Shown one piece after another: positions 1 through 12,300 of a stretch of 64,000 nucleotides of DNA (within the stretch, counting starts at the first letter, position 1; every line of letters starts with the position of its first letter). The stretch spans positions 868,001-932,000 of the forward strand of contig OZ020485.1 of the NCBI GenBank assembly GCA_963971405.1. Reading direction: 5' to 3'. The notes under the pieces were generated by a model, which saw only the letters and a list, made by a program, of their open reading frames with translations, ran no database searches and was not told the DNA's origin. The translations under genes were made by a program, and so were the position numbers. This stretch comes from Psococerastis gibbosa. Lineage: Eukaryota > Arthropoda > Insecta > Psocodea > Psocidae.

Positions 1-2162
1 GCTTATTTTGGCTCAATGTATTGTACTTAACATTGAGCAATTGCTCCTGCGTGTTCATCGGTGTAAATGTAGCTAAAAAAAATTCATTCGACAAGAATAA
101 GAAAAATAGCTATTTACTTATTTTATTTTTTTAAAGGTCTTAAAAAGATATAGGTGTCTTAATTTTGCTTGTTTAGGTACATTGTGTAGGACTTAACATT
201 GAACAATTGCTCCTGCGTGTTCATCGGTGTAAATGTAGCTACAAAAAATTCATTCGACAAGAATACGAAAAATAGCTATATACTTATTTTATTTTTTTTA
301 ATGGTCTTGAAATGATACGGGTGTCTCAATATTGCTTATTTTGACTCATTGTATTGTACTTAACATTGAGCAATTGCTCCTGTGTGTTCATCGGTTTAAA
401 TGTTGCTAAAAAAAATTCATTCGACAAGAATACGAAAAATAGCTCTATACTTATTTTATTTTTTTTAAAGGTCTTGATGTGACACGGGTGTCTTAATATG
501 GCTTATTTTTGCTCAGTGTATTGTAATTAACATTGAGCAATTGCTCCTGCGTGTTCATCGGTGTAAATGTAGCTAAAAAAAATTCATTCGACAAGTATAA
601 GAAAAATAGCTATTTACTTATTTTATTTTTTTAAAGGTTTTAAAAAGATAAAGGTGTCTTAATTTTGCTTATTTTGGCTCACTGTATTGTACTTGACATT
701 GAACAATTGCTCCTGCGTGTTCATCGGTTTAAATGTTGCTAAAAAAAATTCATTCGACAAGAATAAAAAAAATGGCTATTTACTTATTTTATTTTTTTTA
801 AAGGTCTTGATATGATAAGGGTGTCTTCATTTTGCTTATTTTGGCTCATGGTATTGTACTTAACATTGAACAATTGCTCCTGCGAGTTCATCGGTGTAAA
901 TGTAGCTAAAAAAAATTCATTCGACAAGAATAAGAAAAATAGCTATTTACTTATTTTATTTTTTTAAAGGTTTTAAAAAGATATAGGTGTCTTAATTTTG
1001 CTTATTTTGGCTCATTGTATTGTACTTGACATTGAACAATTGCTCCTGCGTGTTCATCGGTTTAAATGTTGCTAAAAAAAATTCATTCGACAAGAATAAA
1101 AAAAATGGCTATTTACTTATTTTATTTTTTTTAAAGGTCTTGATATGACAAGGGTGTCTTCATTTTGCTTATTTTGGCTCATTGTATTGAACTTAACATT
1201 GAGCAATTGCTCCTGCGTGTTCATCGGTAAATGTAGCTAAAAATAATTCATTCGACAAGAATAAGAAAAATAGCTATTTACTTATTTTATTTTTTTTAAA
1301 GGTTTTAAAAAGATATAGGTGTCTTTATTTTGCTTATTTTGGCTCAATGTATTGTACTTAACATTGAGCAATTGTTCCTGCGTGTTCATCGGTGTAAATG
1401 TAGCTAAAAAAAATTCATTCGACAAGAATAAGAAAAATAGCTATTTACTTATTTAATTTTTTGAAAGGTCTTAAAAAGATATAGGTGTCTTAATTTTGCT
1501 TATTTAGGCTCACTGTATTGTAATTAACTTTGAGCAATTGCTCCTGCGTGTTCATCGGTGTAAATGTGGCTAAAAAAAATTCATTCGACAAGAATATGAA
1601 AAATAGCTATTTACTTATTTTATTTTTTTTAAAGGTTTTAAAAAGATATAGGTGTCTTAATTTTGCTTATTTTGGCTCAATGTATTGTACTTAACATTGA
1701 GCAATTGTTCCTGCGTGTTCATCGGTGTAAATGTAGCTAAAAAAAATTCATTCGACAAGAATAAGAAAAATAGCTATTTACTTATTTTATTTTTTTAAAG
1801 GTCTTAAAAAGATATAGGTGTCTTAATTTTGCTTATTTTGGCTCAATGTATTGTACTTAACATTGAGCAATTGTTCTTGCGTGTTCATCGGTGTAAATGT
1901 AGCTAAAAAAAATTCATTCGACAAGAATAAGAAAAATAGCTATTTACTTATTTTATTTTTTTAAAGGTCTTAAAAAGATATAGGTGTCTTAATTTTGCTT
2001 ATTTAGGCTCATTGTATTGTACTTAACATTGGCCACTTGCTCCTGCGTGTTCATCGGTGTAAATGTTGCTAAAACAAATTCATTCGACAAGAATAAAAAA
2101 AATAGCTATTTACTTATTTTATTTTTTTTAAAGGTCTTGATATTATAAGTGTGTCTTAATTG
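1..2162. repeat. HOR-A copy 1: 13-monomer higher-order unit
   Basis: Monomer starts (GCTT) fall at 1, 167, 334, 501, 667, 834, 1000, 1167, 1332, 1498, 1665, 1831 and 1997, giving 13 monomers before the pattern restarts at 2163. The monomers differ from each other at many sites, but each matches its partner 2,162 bp downstream almost perfectly. One monomer (1167-1331) is 165 bp because it reads ATCGGTAAATG instead of ATCGGTGTAAATG. Monomers starting at 667 and 1000 are near copies of each other, so the unit itself contains an older two-monomer duplication. Confidence 0.93.
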
Positions 2163-4324
2163 GCTTATTTTGGCTCAATGTATTGTACTTAACATTGAGC
2201 AATTGCTCCTGCGTGTTCATCGGTGTAAATGTAGCTAAAAAAAATTCATTCGACAAGAATAAGAAAAATAGCTATTTACTTATTTTATTTTTTTAAAGGT
2301 CTTAAAAAGATATAGGTGTCTTAATTTTGCTTGTTTAGGTACACTGTGTAGGACTTAACATTGAACAATTGCTCCTGCGTGTTCATCGGTGTAAATGTAG
2401 CTACAAAAAATTCATTCGGCAAGAATACGATAATAGCTATATACTTATTTTATTTTTTTTAATGGTCTTGAAATGATACGGGTGTCTCAATATTGCTTAT
2501 TTTGACTCATTGTATTGTACTTAACATTGAGCAATTGCTCCTGTGTGTTCATCGGTTTAAATGTTGCTAAAAAAAATTCATTCGACAAGAATACGAAAAA
2601 TAGCTCTATACTTATTTTATTTTTTTTAAAGGTCTTGATGTGACACGGGTGTCTTAATATGGCTTATTTTTGCTCATTGTATTGTAATTAACATTGAGCA
2701 ATTGCTCCTGCGTGTTCATCGGTGTAAATGTAGCTAAAAAAAATTCATTCGACAAGTATAAGAAAAATAGCTATTTACTTATTTTATTTTTTTAAAGGTT
2801 TTAAAAAGATAAAGGTGTCTTAATTTTGCTTATTTTGGCTCATTGTATTGTACTTGACATTGAACAATTGCTCCTGCGTGTTCATCGGTTTAAATGTTGC
2901 TAAAAAAAATTCATTCGACAAGAATAAAAAAAATGGCTATTTACTTATTTTATTTTTTTTAAAGGTCTTGATATGATAAGGGTGTCTTCATTTTGCTTAT
3001 TTTGGCTCATGGTATTGTACTTAACATTGAACAATTGCTCCTGCGAGTTCATCGGTGTAAATGTAGCTAAAAAAAAATTCATTCGACAAGAATAAGAAAA
3101 ATAGCTATTTACTTATTTTATTTTTTTAAAGGTTTTAAAAAGATATAGGTGTCTTAATTTTGCTTATTTTGGCTCATTGTATTGTACTTGACATTGAACA
3201 ATTGCTCCTGCGTGTTCATCGGTTTAAATGTTGCTAAAAAAAATTCATTCGACAAGAATAAAAAAAATGGCTATTTACTTATTTTATTTTTTTTAAAGGT
3301 CTTGATATGACAAGGGTGTCTTCATTTTGCTTATTTTGGCTCATTGTATTGAACTTAACATTGAGCAATTGCTCCTGCGTGTTCATCGGTAAATGTAGCT
3401 AAAAATAATTCATTCGACAAGAATAAGAAAAATAGCTATTTACTTATTTTATTTTTTTTAAAGGTTTTAAAAAGATATAGGTGTCTTTATTTTGCTTATT
3501 TTGGCTCAATGTATTGTACTTAACATTGAGCAATTGTTCCTGCGTGTTCATCGGTGTAAATGTAGCTAAAAAAAATTCATTCGACAAGAATAAGAAAAAT
3601 AGCTATTTACTTATTTAATTTTTTGAAAGGTCTTAAAAAGATATAGGTGTCTTAATTTTGCTTATTTAGGCTCACTGTATTGTTATTAACTTTGAGCAAT
3701 TGCTCCTGCGTGTTCATCGGTGTAAATGTGGCTAAAAAAAATTCATTCGACAAGAATATGAAAAATAGCTATTTACTTATTTTATTTTTTTTAAAGGTTT
3801 TAAAAAGATATAGGTGTCTTAATTTTGCTTATTTTGGCTCAATGTATTGTACTTAACATTGAGCAATTGTTCCTGCGTGTTCATCGGTGTAAATGTAGCT
3901 AAAAAAAATTCATTCGACAAGAATAAGAAAAATAGCTATTTACTTATTTTATTTTTTTAAAGGTCTTAAAAAGATATAGGTGTCTTAATTTTGCTTATTT
4001 TGGCTCAATGTATTGTACTTAACATTGAGCAATTGTTCTTGCGTGTTCATCGGTGTAAATGTAGCTAAAAAAAATTCATTCGACAAGAATAAGAAAAATA
4101 GCTATTTACTTATTTTATTTTTTTAAAGGTCTTAAAAAGATATAGGTGTCTTAATTTTGCTTATTTAGGCTCATTGTATTGTACTTAACATTGGCCACTT
4201 GCTCCTGCGTGTTCATCGGTGTAAATGTTGCTAAAACAAATTCATTCGACAAGAATAAAAAAAATAGCTATTTACTTATTTTATTTTTTTTAAAGGTCTT
4301 GATATTATAAGTGTGTCTTAATTG
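2163..4324. repeat. HOR-A copy 2
   Basis: This repeats 1-2162 with only about eight differences that I can find by eye. Examples are GTACACTGTG for GTACATTGTG, CGATAATAGC for CGAAAAATAGC in the second monomer, a nine-A run at about 3065 where copy 1 has eight, and TTGTTATTAAC for TTGTAATTAAC near 3680. The two copies are therefore roughly 99.6% identical, which indicates a recent duplication. Confidence 0.93.
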
Positions 4325-4635
4325 GCTTATTTTGGCTCAATGTATTGTACTTAACATTGAGCAATTGCTCCTGCGTGTTCATCGGTGTAAATGTAGCTAA
4401 AAAAAATTCATTCGACAAGAATAAGAAAAATAGCTATTTACTTATTTTATTTTTTTAAAGGTCTTAAAAAGATATAGGTGTCTTAATTTTGCTTGTTTAG
4501 GTACACTGTGTAGGACTTAACATTGAACAATTGCTCCTGCGTGTTCATCGGTGTAAATGTAGCTACAAAAAATTCATTCGACAAGAATACGATAATAGCT
4601 ATATACTTATTTTATTTTTTTTAATGGTCTTGAAA
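4325..4635. repeat. HOR-A copy 3, truncated after about two monomers
   Basis: The unit restarts at 4325 and follows copies 1 and 2 through the monomer with GCTTGTTTAGGTAC. It shares the CGATAATAGC variant of copy 2 but keeps the CGACAAG of copy 1. At about 4,625-4,640 it leaves the A pattern: GATACGGGTGTCTCAATATT is replaced by GATATGGGTGTCTAAGTTTT, which is the B-type sequence seen near 8,635. This is the A/B domain junction. Confidence 0.85.
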
Positions 4636-4964
4636 TGATATGGGTGTCTAAGTTTTGCTTATTTTGACTCACTGTAATGTACTTAACATTGAGCAATTGC
4701 TCCTGCGTGTTCATCGGAGTAAATGTAGCTAAACAAAATTCATTCGACAAGAATAAAAAAAATAGCTATTTACTTATTTTATTTTTTTTAAAGGTCTTAA
4801 AAAGATATAGGTGTCTAATTTTGCTTGTTATGCTCACTGTATTGTACTAAACATTGACCAATTGCCCCTGCGTGTTCATCGGTGTAAATGTAGCTACAAA
4901 AAATTCATTCGACAAGAATACAAAAAATAGCTATATACTTATTTTATTTTTTTAAAGGTCTTAA
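4636..4964. repeat. Transition monomers between HOR-A and HOR-B
   Basis: About two monomers bridge the two domains. They carry private variants such as CTGTAATGTAC (near 4,670), GCTTGTTATGCTCAC (near 4,825) and TTGCCCCTGCG (near 4,862). They are closest to monomers at about 5,640-5,980 and 24,150-24,460, so they look like a B or D-type fragment. I see nothing else in this stretch. Confidence 0.65.
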
Positions 4965-7964
4965 AAAGATATAGGTGTCTTAATTTTGCTTATTTAGGCT
5001 CATTGTATTGTACTTAACATTGACCACTTGCTCCTGCGTGTTCATCGGTGTAAATGTTGCTACAAAAAATTCATTCGACAAGAATACGAAAAATAGCTCT
5101 ATACTTATTTTATTTTTTTAAAGGTCTTGATATGACACGGGTGTCTTAATTTGGCTTATTTTTGCTCATTGTATTGTAATTAACATTGAGCAATTGTTCC
5201 TGCGTGTTCATCGGTGTAAATGTAGCTAAAAAAAATTCATTCGACAAGAATAAGAAAAATAGCTATTTACTTATTTTATTTTTTTTAAAGGTCTTAAAAA
5301 GATATAGGTGTCTTAATTTTAATTATTTAGGCTCATTGTATTGTACTAAACATTGGCCACTTGCTCCTGCGTGATCATCGGTGTAAATGTTGCTAAAAAA
5401 AAATTCATTCGACAAGAATAAGAAAAATAGCTATTTACTTATTTTATTTTTTTAAATGTCTTAAAAAGATATAGGTGTCTTAATTTTGCTTGTTTAGGTA
5501 CATTGTGTAGGACTTAACATTGAACAATTGCTCCTGCGTGTTCATCGGTGTAAATGTAGCTACAAAAAATTCATTCGACAAGAATACGATAATAGCTATA
5601 TACTTATTTTATTTTTTTTAATGGTCTTGAAATGATACGGGTGTCTTAGTTTTGCTTATTTTGACTCACTGTATTGTACTTAACATTGAGCAATTGCTCC
5701 TGCGTGTTCATCGGAGTAAATGTAGCTAAACAAAATTCATTCGACAAGAATAAAAAAAATAGCTATTTACTTATTTTATTTTTTTTAAAGGTCTTAAAAA
5801 GATATAGGTGTCTAATTTTGCTTGTTTAGGCTCAATGTATTGTAGTTAACATTGAGCAGTTGCTCCTTCGTGTTCATCGGTGTAAATGTAGCTAAAAAAA
5901 ATTCATTCGACAAGAATACGAAAAATAGCTATATACTTATTTTATTTTTTTTAAAGGTCTTGAAATGATATGGGTGTCTTAATTTTGCTTATTTTGGCTC
6001 ATTGTATTGTACTTGACATTGAACAATTGCTCCTGCGTGTTCATCGGTTTAAATGTTGCTAAAAAAAATTCATTCGACAAGAAAAAAAAAATGGCTATTT
6101 ACTTATTTTATTTTTTTTAAAGGTCTTGATAAGATAAGGGTGTCTTCGTTTTGCTTATTTTGGCTCATTGTATTGTACTTAACATTGAGCAATTGCTCCT
6201 GCGAGTTCGTCGGTGTAAATGTAGCTAAAAAAAATTCATTCGACAAGAATAAGAAAAATAGCTATTTACTTATTTTATTTTTTTAAAGGTTTTAAAAAGA
6301 TATAGGTGCCTTAATTTTGCTTATTTTGGCTCAATGTATTGTACTTAACAGTGAGCAATTGTTCCTGCGTGTTCATCGGTGTAAATGTAGCTAAAAAAAA
6401 TTCATTCGACAAGAATAAGAAAAATAGCAATTTACTTATCTTATTTTTTTTAAATGTCTTTAAAAGATATAGGTGTCTTAATTTTGCTTATAAGGGCTTA
6501 CTGTATTGTATTTAACATTGGCCACTTGCTCCTGCGTGTTCATCGGTGTAAATGTAGCTACCAAAAATTCATTCGACAAGAATACGAAAAATAGCTATAT
6601 ACTTATTTTATTTTTTTTAAAGGTCTTGATATGACACGGGTGTCTTAATTTGGCTTATTTTGGCTCACTGTATTGTAGTTAACATTGAGCAATTGCTCCT
6701 GCGTGTTCATCGGTGTAAATGTAGCTAAAAAAAATTCATTCGACAAGAATAAAAAAAATGGCTATTTACTTATTTTATTTTTTTTAAAGGTCTTGATATG
6801 ATAAGGGTGTCTTCATTTTGCTTATTTTGGCTCATGGTATTGTACTTAACATTGAACAATTGCTCCTGCGAGTTCATCGGTGTAAATGTAGCTAAAAAAA
6901 ATTCATTCGACAAGAATAAGAAAAATAGCTATTTACTTATTTTATTTTTTTAAAGGTTTTAAAAAGATATAGGTGTCTTAATTTTGCTTATTTTGGCTCA
7001 TTGTATTGTACTTGACATTGAACAATTGCTCCTGCGTGTTCATCGGTTTAAATGTTGCTAAAAAAAATTCATTCGACAAGAATAAAAAAAATGGCTATTT
7101 ACTTATTTTATTTTTTTTAAAGGTCTTGATATGACAAGGGTGTCTTCATTTTGCTTATTTTGGCTCACTGTATTGTATTTAACATTGGCCACTTGCTCCT
7201 GCGTGTTCATCTGTGTAAATGTAGCTACCAAAAATTCATTCGACAAGAATACGAAAAATAGCTATATACTTATTTTATTTTTTTTAAAGGTCTTGATATG
7301 ACACGGGTGTCTTAATTTGGCTTATTTTGGCTCATTGTATTGTAATTAACATTGAGCAATAGCTCATGCGTGTTCATCGGTGTAAATGTAGCTAAAAAAA
7401 ATTCATTCGACAAGAATAAGAAAAATAGCTATTTACTTATTTTATTTTTTTAAAGGTTTTAAAAAGATATAGGTGTCTTAATTTTGCTTATATTGGCTCA
7501 CTGTATTATACTTGACATTGAACAATTGCTCCTGCGTGTTCATCGGTGTAAATGTAGCTAAAAAAAATTCATTCGACAAGAATAAGAAAAATTGCTTTTT
7601 ACTTATATTATTTTTTTTAAAGGTCTTAAAAAGATATAGGTGTCTTAATTTTGCTTATTTAGGCTCACTGTATTGTACTTAACATTGGCCACTTGCTCCT
7701 GCGTGTTCATCGGTGTAAATGTAGCTAAAAAAAATTCATTCGACAAGAATAAGAAAAATAGCTATTTACTTATTTTATTTTTTTTAAAGGTTTTAAAAAG
7801 ATATAGGTGTCTTTATTTTGCTTATTTTGGCTCAATGTATTGTACTTAACATTGAGCAATTGTCCCTGCGTGTTCATCGGTGTAAATGTAGCTAAAAAAA
7901 ATTCATTCGACAAGAATAAGAAAAATAGCTATTTATTTATTTTATTTTTTTTAAAGGTCTTAAA
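4965..7964. repeat. HOR-B copy 1: 18-monomer unit of about 3.0 kb
   Basis: Markers in this block recur 2,999 bp later: the GACCACTTGCTCC monomer at about 4,988 and 7,988, the GCTTGTTTAGGTACATTG monomer at 5,488 and 8,487, and the short-tract monomer with AAGAAAAAAAAAATGGC at about 6,080 and 9,079. The match to copy 2 stops near 6,745. The rest of the block (about 6,745-7,160) instead copies HOR-A monomers found at about 2,930-3,310, and after 7,133 it becomes HOR-C sequence. B is therefore a composite unit. Confidence 0.85.
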
Positions 7965-9744
7965 AAGATATAGGTGTCTTAATTTTGCTTATTTAGGCTC
8001 ATTGTATTGTACTAAACATTGACCACTTGCTCCTGCGTGTTCATCGGTGTAAATGTTGCTACAAAAAATTCATTCGACAAGAATACGAAAAATAGCTCTA
8101 TACTTATTTTATTTTTTTAAAGGTCTTGATATGACACGGGTGTCTTAATTTGGCTTATTTTTGCTCATTGTATTGTAATTAACATTGAGCAATTGTTCCT
8201 GCGTGTTCATCGGTGTAAATGTAGCTAAAAAAAATTCATTCGACAAGAATAAGAAAAATAGCTATTTACTTATTTTATTTTTTTTGAAGGTCTTAAAAAG
8301 ATATAGGTGTCTTAATTTTAATTATTTAGGCTCATTGTATTGTACTTAACATTGGCCACTTGCTCCTGCGTGATCATCGGTGTAAATGTTGCTAAAAAAA
8401 AATTCATTCGACAAGAATAAGAAAAATAGCTATTTACTTATTTTATTTTTTTAAATGTCTTAAAAAGATATAGGTGTCTTAATTTTGCTTGTTTAGGTAC
8501 ATTGTGTAGGACTTAACATTGAACAATTGCTCCTGCGTGTTCATCGGTGTAAATGTAGCTACAAAAAATTCATTCGACAAGAATACGATAATAGCTATAT
8601 ACTTATTTTATTTTTTTTAATGGTCTTGAAATGATATGGGTGTCTTAGTTTTGCTTATTTTGACTCACTGTATTGTACTTAACATTGAGCAATTGCTCCT
8701 GCGTGTTCATCGGAGTAAATGTAGCTAAACAAAATTCATTCGACAAGAATAAAAAAAATAGCTATTTACTTATTTTATTTTTTTTAAAGGTCTTAAAAAG
8801 ATATAGGTGTCTAATTTTGCTAGTTTAGGCTCAATGTATTGTAATTAACATTGAGCAATTGCTCCTGCGTGTTCATCGGTGTAAATGTAGCTAAAAAAAA
8901 TTCATTCGACAAGAATACGAAAAATAGCTATATACTTATTTTATTTTTTTTAAAGGTCTTGAAATGATATGGGTGTCTTAATTTTGCTTATTTTGGCTCA
9001 TTGTATTGTACTTGACATTGAACAATTGCTCCTGCGTGTTCATCGGTTTAAATGTTGCTAAAAAAAATTCATTCGACAAGAAAAAAAAAATGGCTATTTA
9101 CTTATTTTATTTTTTTTAAAGGTCTTGATAAGATAAGGGTGTCTTCATTTTGCTTATTTTGGCTCATTGTATTGTACTTAACATTGAGCAATTGCTCCTG
9201 CGAGTTCGTCGGTGTAAATGTAGCTAAAAAAAATTCATTCGACAAGAATAAGAAAAATAGCTATTTACTTATTTTATTTTTTTAAAGGTTTTAAAAAGAT
9301 ATAGGTGCCTTAATTTTGCTTATTTTGGCTCAATGTATTGTACTTAACAGTGAGCAATTGTTCCTGCGTGTTCATCGGTGTAAATGTAGCTAAAAAAAAT
9401 TCATTCGACAAGAATAAGAAAAATAGCAATTTACTTATTTTATTTTTTTTAAATGTCTTTAAAAGATATAGTCGTCTTAATTTTGCTTATAAGGGCTTAC
9501 TGTATTGTATTTAACATTAGCCACTTGCTCCTGCGTGTTCATCGGTGTAAATGTAGCTACCAAAAATTCATTCGACAAGAATACGAAAAATAGCTATATA
9601 CTTATTTTATTTTTTTTAAAGGTCTTGATATGACACGGGTGTCTTAATTTGGCTTATTTTGGCTCACTGTATTGTAGTTAACATTGAGCAATTGCTCCTG
9701 CGTGTTCATCGGTGTAAATGTAGCTAAAAAAAATTCATTCGACA
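7965..9744. repeat. HOR-B copy 2, partial
   Basis: This follows copy 1 at an offset of 2,999 bp with scattered substitutions, for example GATATGGGTGTCTTAG for GATACGGGTGTCTTAG near 8,635. It diverges at about 9,745, where the sequence reads GAAAAAGAAAAATAGC instead of AATAAAAAAAATGGC. It lies inside the first copy of the larger HOR-C unit, so the B duplication predates the C duplication. Confidence 0.85.
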
Positions 9745-10052
9745 AGAAAAAGAAAAATAGCTATTTACTTATTTTATTTTTTTAAAGGTTTTAAAAAGAT
9801 ATAGGTGTCTTAATTTTGCTTATTTTGGCTCATTGTATTGTACTTGACATTGAGCAATTGCTCCTGCGTGTTCATCGGTTTAAATGTTGCTAAAAAAAAT
9901 TCATTCGGCAAGAATAAAAAAAATAGCTATTTACTTATTTTATTTTTTTTAAAGGTCTTGATATGATAAGGGTGTCTTAATTTTGCTTATTTTGGCTCAT
10001 TGTATTAAACTTAACATTGAGCAATTGCTCCTGCGTGTTCATCGGTGTAAAT

Positions 10053-11387
10053 GTAGCTAAAAAAAATTCATTCGACAAGAATAAGAAAAATAGCTATTTA
10101 CTTATTTTATTTTTTTTAAAGGTCTTAAAAATGTATAGGTGTCTTAATTTTGCCTATTTAGGCTCATTGTATTGTACTTAACATTGGCCACTTGCTCCTG
10201 CGTGTTCATCGGTGTAAATGTAGCTACAAAAAATTCATTCGACAAGAATACGAAAAATAGCTATATACTTATTTTTTTTTTTTTTTAAAGGTCTTGATAT
10301 GACACGGGTGTCTTAATTTGGCTTATTTAGGCTCATTGTATTGTAATTAACATTGAGGAATTGCTCCTGCGTGTTCATCGGTGTAAATGTGGCTAAAAAA
10401 AATTCATTCGACAAGAATAAGAAAAATAGCTATTTACTTATTTTATTTTTTTAAAGGTTTTAAAAAGATATAGGTGTCTTAATTTTGCTTATTTTGGCTC
10501 AATGTATTGTACTTGACATTGAGAAATTGCTCCTGCGTGTTCATCGGTTTAAATGTTGCTAAAAAAAATTCATTCGACAAGAATAAAAAAAAGAGATATT
10601 TACTTATTTTATTTTTTTTAAAGGTCTTGATATGATAAGGGTGTCTTAATTTGGCTTATTTTGGCTCATTGTATTGTACTTAACATTGAGCAATTGCTCA
10701 TGCGTGTTCATCGGTGTAAATGTAGCTAAAAAAAATTCATTCGACAAGAATAAGAAAAATAGCTATTTACTTATTTTATTTTTTTAAAGGTCTTAAAAAT
10801 ATATAGGTGTCTTAATTTTCCTTGTTTAGGTACACTGTGTAGTACTTAACATTGAGCAATTGCTCCTGCGTGTTCATCGGTGTAAATGTAGCTACAAAAA
10901 ATTCATTCGACAAGAATACGAAAAATAGCTATATACTTATTTAATTTTTTTTAATAGTTATGAAATGATATGGGTGTCTTAATATTGCTTATTTTGACTC
11001 ATTGTATTGTACTTAACTTTGAGCAATTGCTCCTGCGTGTTCATCGGTTTAAATGCTGCTAAAAAAAATTCATTCGACAAGAATACGAAAAATAGCTATT
11101 TACTTATTTTATTTTTTTTAAAGGTCTTGATATGACACGGGTGTCTTAATTTGGCTTATGTTTGCTCATTGTATTGTAGTTAACATTGAGCAATTGCTCC
11201 TGCGTGTTCATCGGTGTAAATGTAGCTAAAAAAAATTCATTCGACAAGAATAAGAAAAATAGCTATTTACTTATTTTATTTTTTTAAAGGTTTTAAAAAG
11301 ATATAGGTGTCTTAATTTTGCTTATTTTGGCTCATTGTATTGTACTTGACATTGAAGTATTGCTCCTGCGTGTTCATCGGTTTAAAT
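10053..11387. repeat. Internal 8-monomer tandem duplication in HOR-C copy 1, first copy
   Basis: Markers here recur 1,335-1,337 bp later, for instance the rare GAGGAATTGCTCC at 10,354 and 11,691, and the long pure T-tract at 10,272 and 11,608. The 2-bp change in offset is explained by the longer T-tract in the second copy. Confidence 0.88.
10272..10286. repeat. Pure T15 tract (expanded)
   Basis: The usual interrupted tract (four T, one A, seven or eight T) has lost its A and become an uninterrupted run of 15 T. The same monomer recurs with 17 T at 11,608-11,624, 15 T at 16,777-16,791, 16 T at 20,614-20,629, 16 T at 29,117-29,132 and 16 T at 42,119-42,134. This is ordinary replication slippage inside an otherwise homogenised repeat, though sequencing error in homopolymers is an alternative. 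Confidence 0.85.
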
Positions 11388-12300
11388 GTAGCTAAAAAAA
11401 ATTCATTCGACAAGAATAAGAAAAATAGCTATTTACTTATTTTATTTTTTTTTAAAGGTCTTAAAAAGATATAGGTGTCTTAATTTTGCTTATTTAGGCT
11501 CATTGTATTGTACTTAACATTGGCCACTTGCTCCTGCGTGTTCATCGGTGTAAATGTAGCTACAAAAAATTCATTCGACAAGAATACGAAAAATAGCTAT
11601 ATACTTATTTTTTTTTTTTTTTTTAAGGTCTTGATATGACACGGGTGTCTTAATTTGGCTTATTTAGGCTCATTGTATTGTAATTAACATTGAGGAATTG
11701 CTCCTGCGTGTTCATCGGTGTAAATGTGGCTAAAAAAAATTCATTCGACAAGAATAAGAAAAATAGCTATTTACTTATTTTATTTTTTTAAAGGTTTTAA
11801 AAAGATATAGGTGTCTTAATTTTGCTTATTTTGGCACAATGTATTGTACTTGACATTGAGAAATTGCTCCTGCGTGACCATCGGTTTAAATGTTGCTAAA
11901 AAAAATTCATTCGACAAGAATAAAAAAAAGAGCTATTTACTTATTTTATTTTTTTTAAAGGTCTTGATATGATAAGGGTGTCTTAATTTGGCTTATTTTG
12001 GCTCATTGTATTGTACTTAACATTGGGCAATTGCTCATGCGTGTTCATCGGTGTAAATGTAGCTAAAAAAAATTCATTCGACAAGAATAAGAAAAATAGC
12101 TATTTACTTATTTTATTTTTTTAAAGGTCTTAAAAATATATAGGTGTCTTAATTTTCCTTGTTTAGGTACACTGTGTAGTACTTAACATTGAGCAATTGC
12201 TCCTGCGTGTTCATCGGTGTAAATGTAGCTACAAAAAATTCATTCGACAAGAATACGAAAAATAGCTATATACTTATTTAATTTTTTTTAATAGTTCTGA
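11388..12300. repeat. Internal 8-monomer duplication, second copy, incomplete
   Basis: This copy begins inside a monomer at 11,388, where the upstream half (GAAGTATTGCTCC and TTTAAATG) is joined to a downstream half of another class (GTAGCTAAAAAAAATTC). It ends near 12,300, where ATAGTTCTGAAATGATATAGG runs into a different monomer (CCTTATTTAGGCTC). HOR-C copy 2 has only one copy of this segment (around 16,859). Confidence 0.85.

Noticed and set aside
85-97. Heat-shock element-like inverted repeat ATTCGACAAGAAT.
   Set aside because: TTC and GAA are separated by five bases, not the two of a standard element, and no third pentamer is in phase.
83-110. Possible CENP-B box around TTCATTCGACAAGAATACGA.
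   Set aside because: The essential pattern TTCGNNNNANNCGGG is not met on either strand: the A and the CGGG are at the wrong distance, and CGGG is absent there. CACGGG elsewhere in the monomer is not spaced from a TTCG as required.
167-190. TTAGG or TTAGGG telomere-like repeats (from GTTTAGGTAC and TATTTAGGCTC).
   Set aside because: They occur once per monomer and never in tandem.
2090-2105. AATAAA in AAGAATAAAAAAAATAGC as a polyadenylation signal.
   Set aside because: It is a recurring monomer variant in an AT-rich repeat, with no transcript or gene upstream.
10272-10286. Poly-T runs as RNA polymerase III terminators or retroposon tails.
   Set aside because: They arise from the interrupted T-tract present in every monomer; there are no A/B boxes, target-site duplications or unique flanks.
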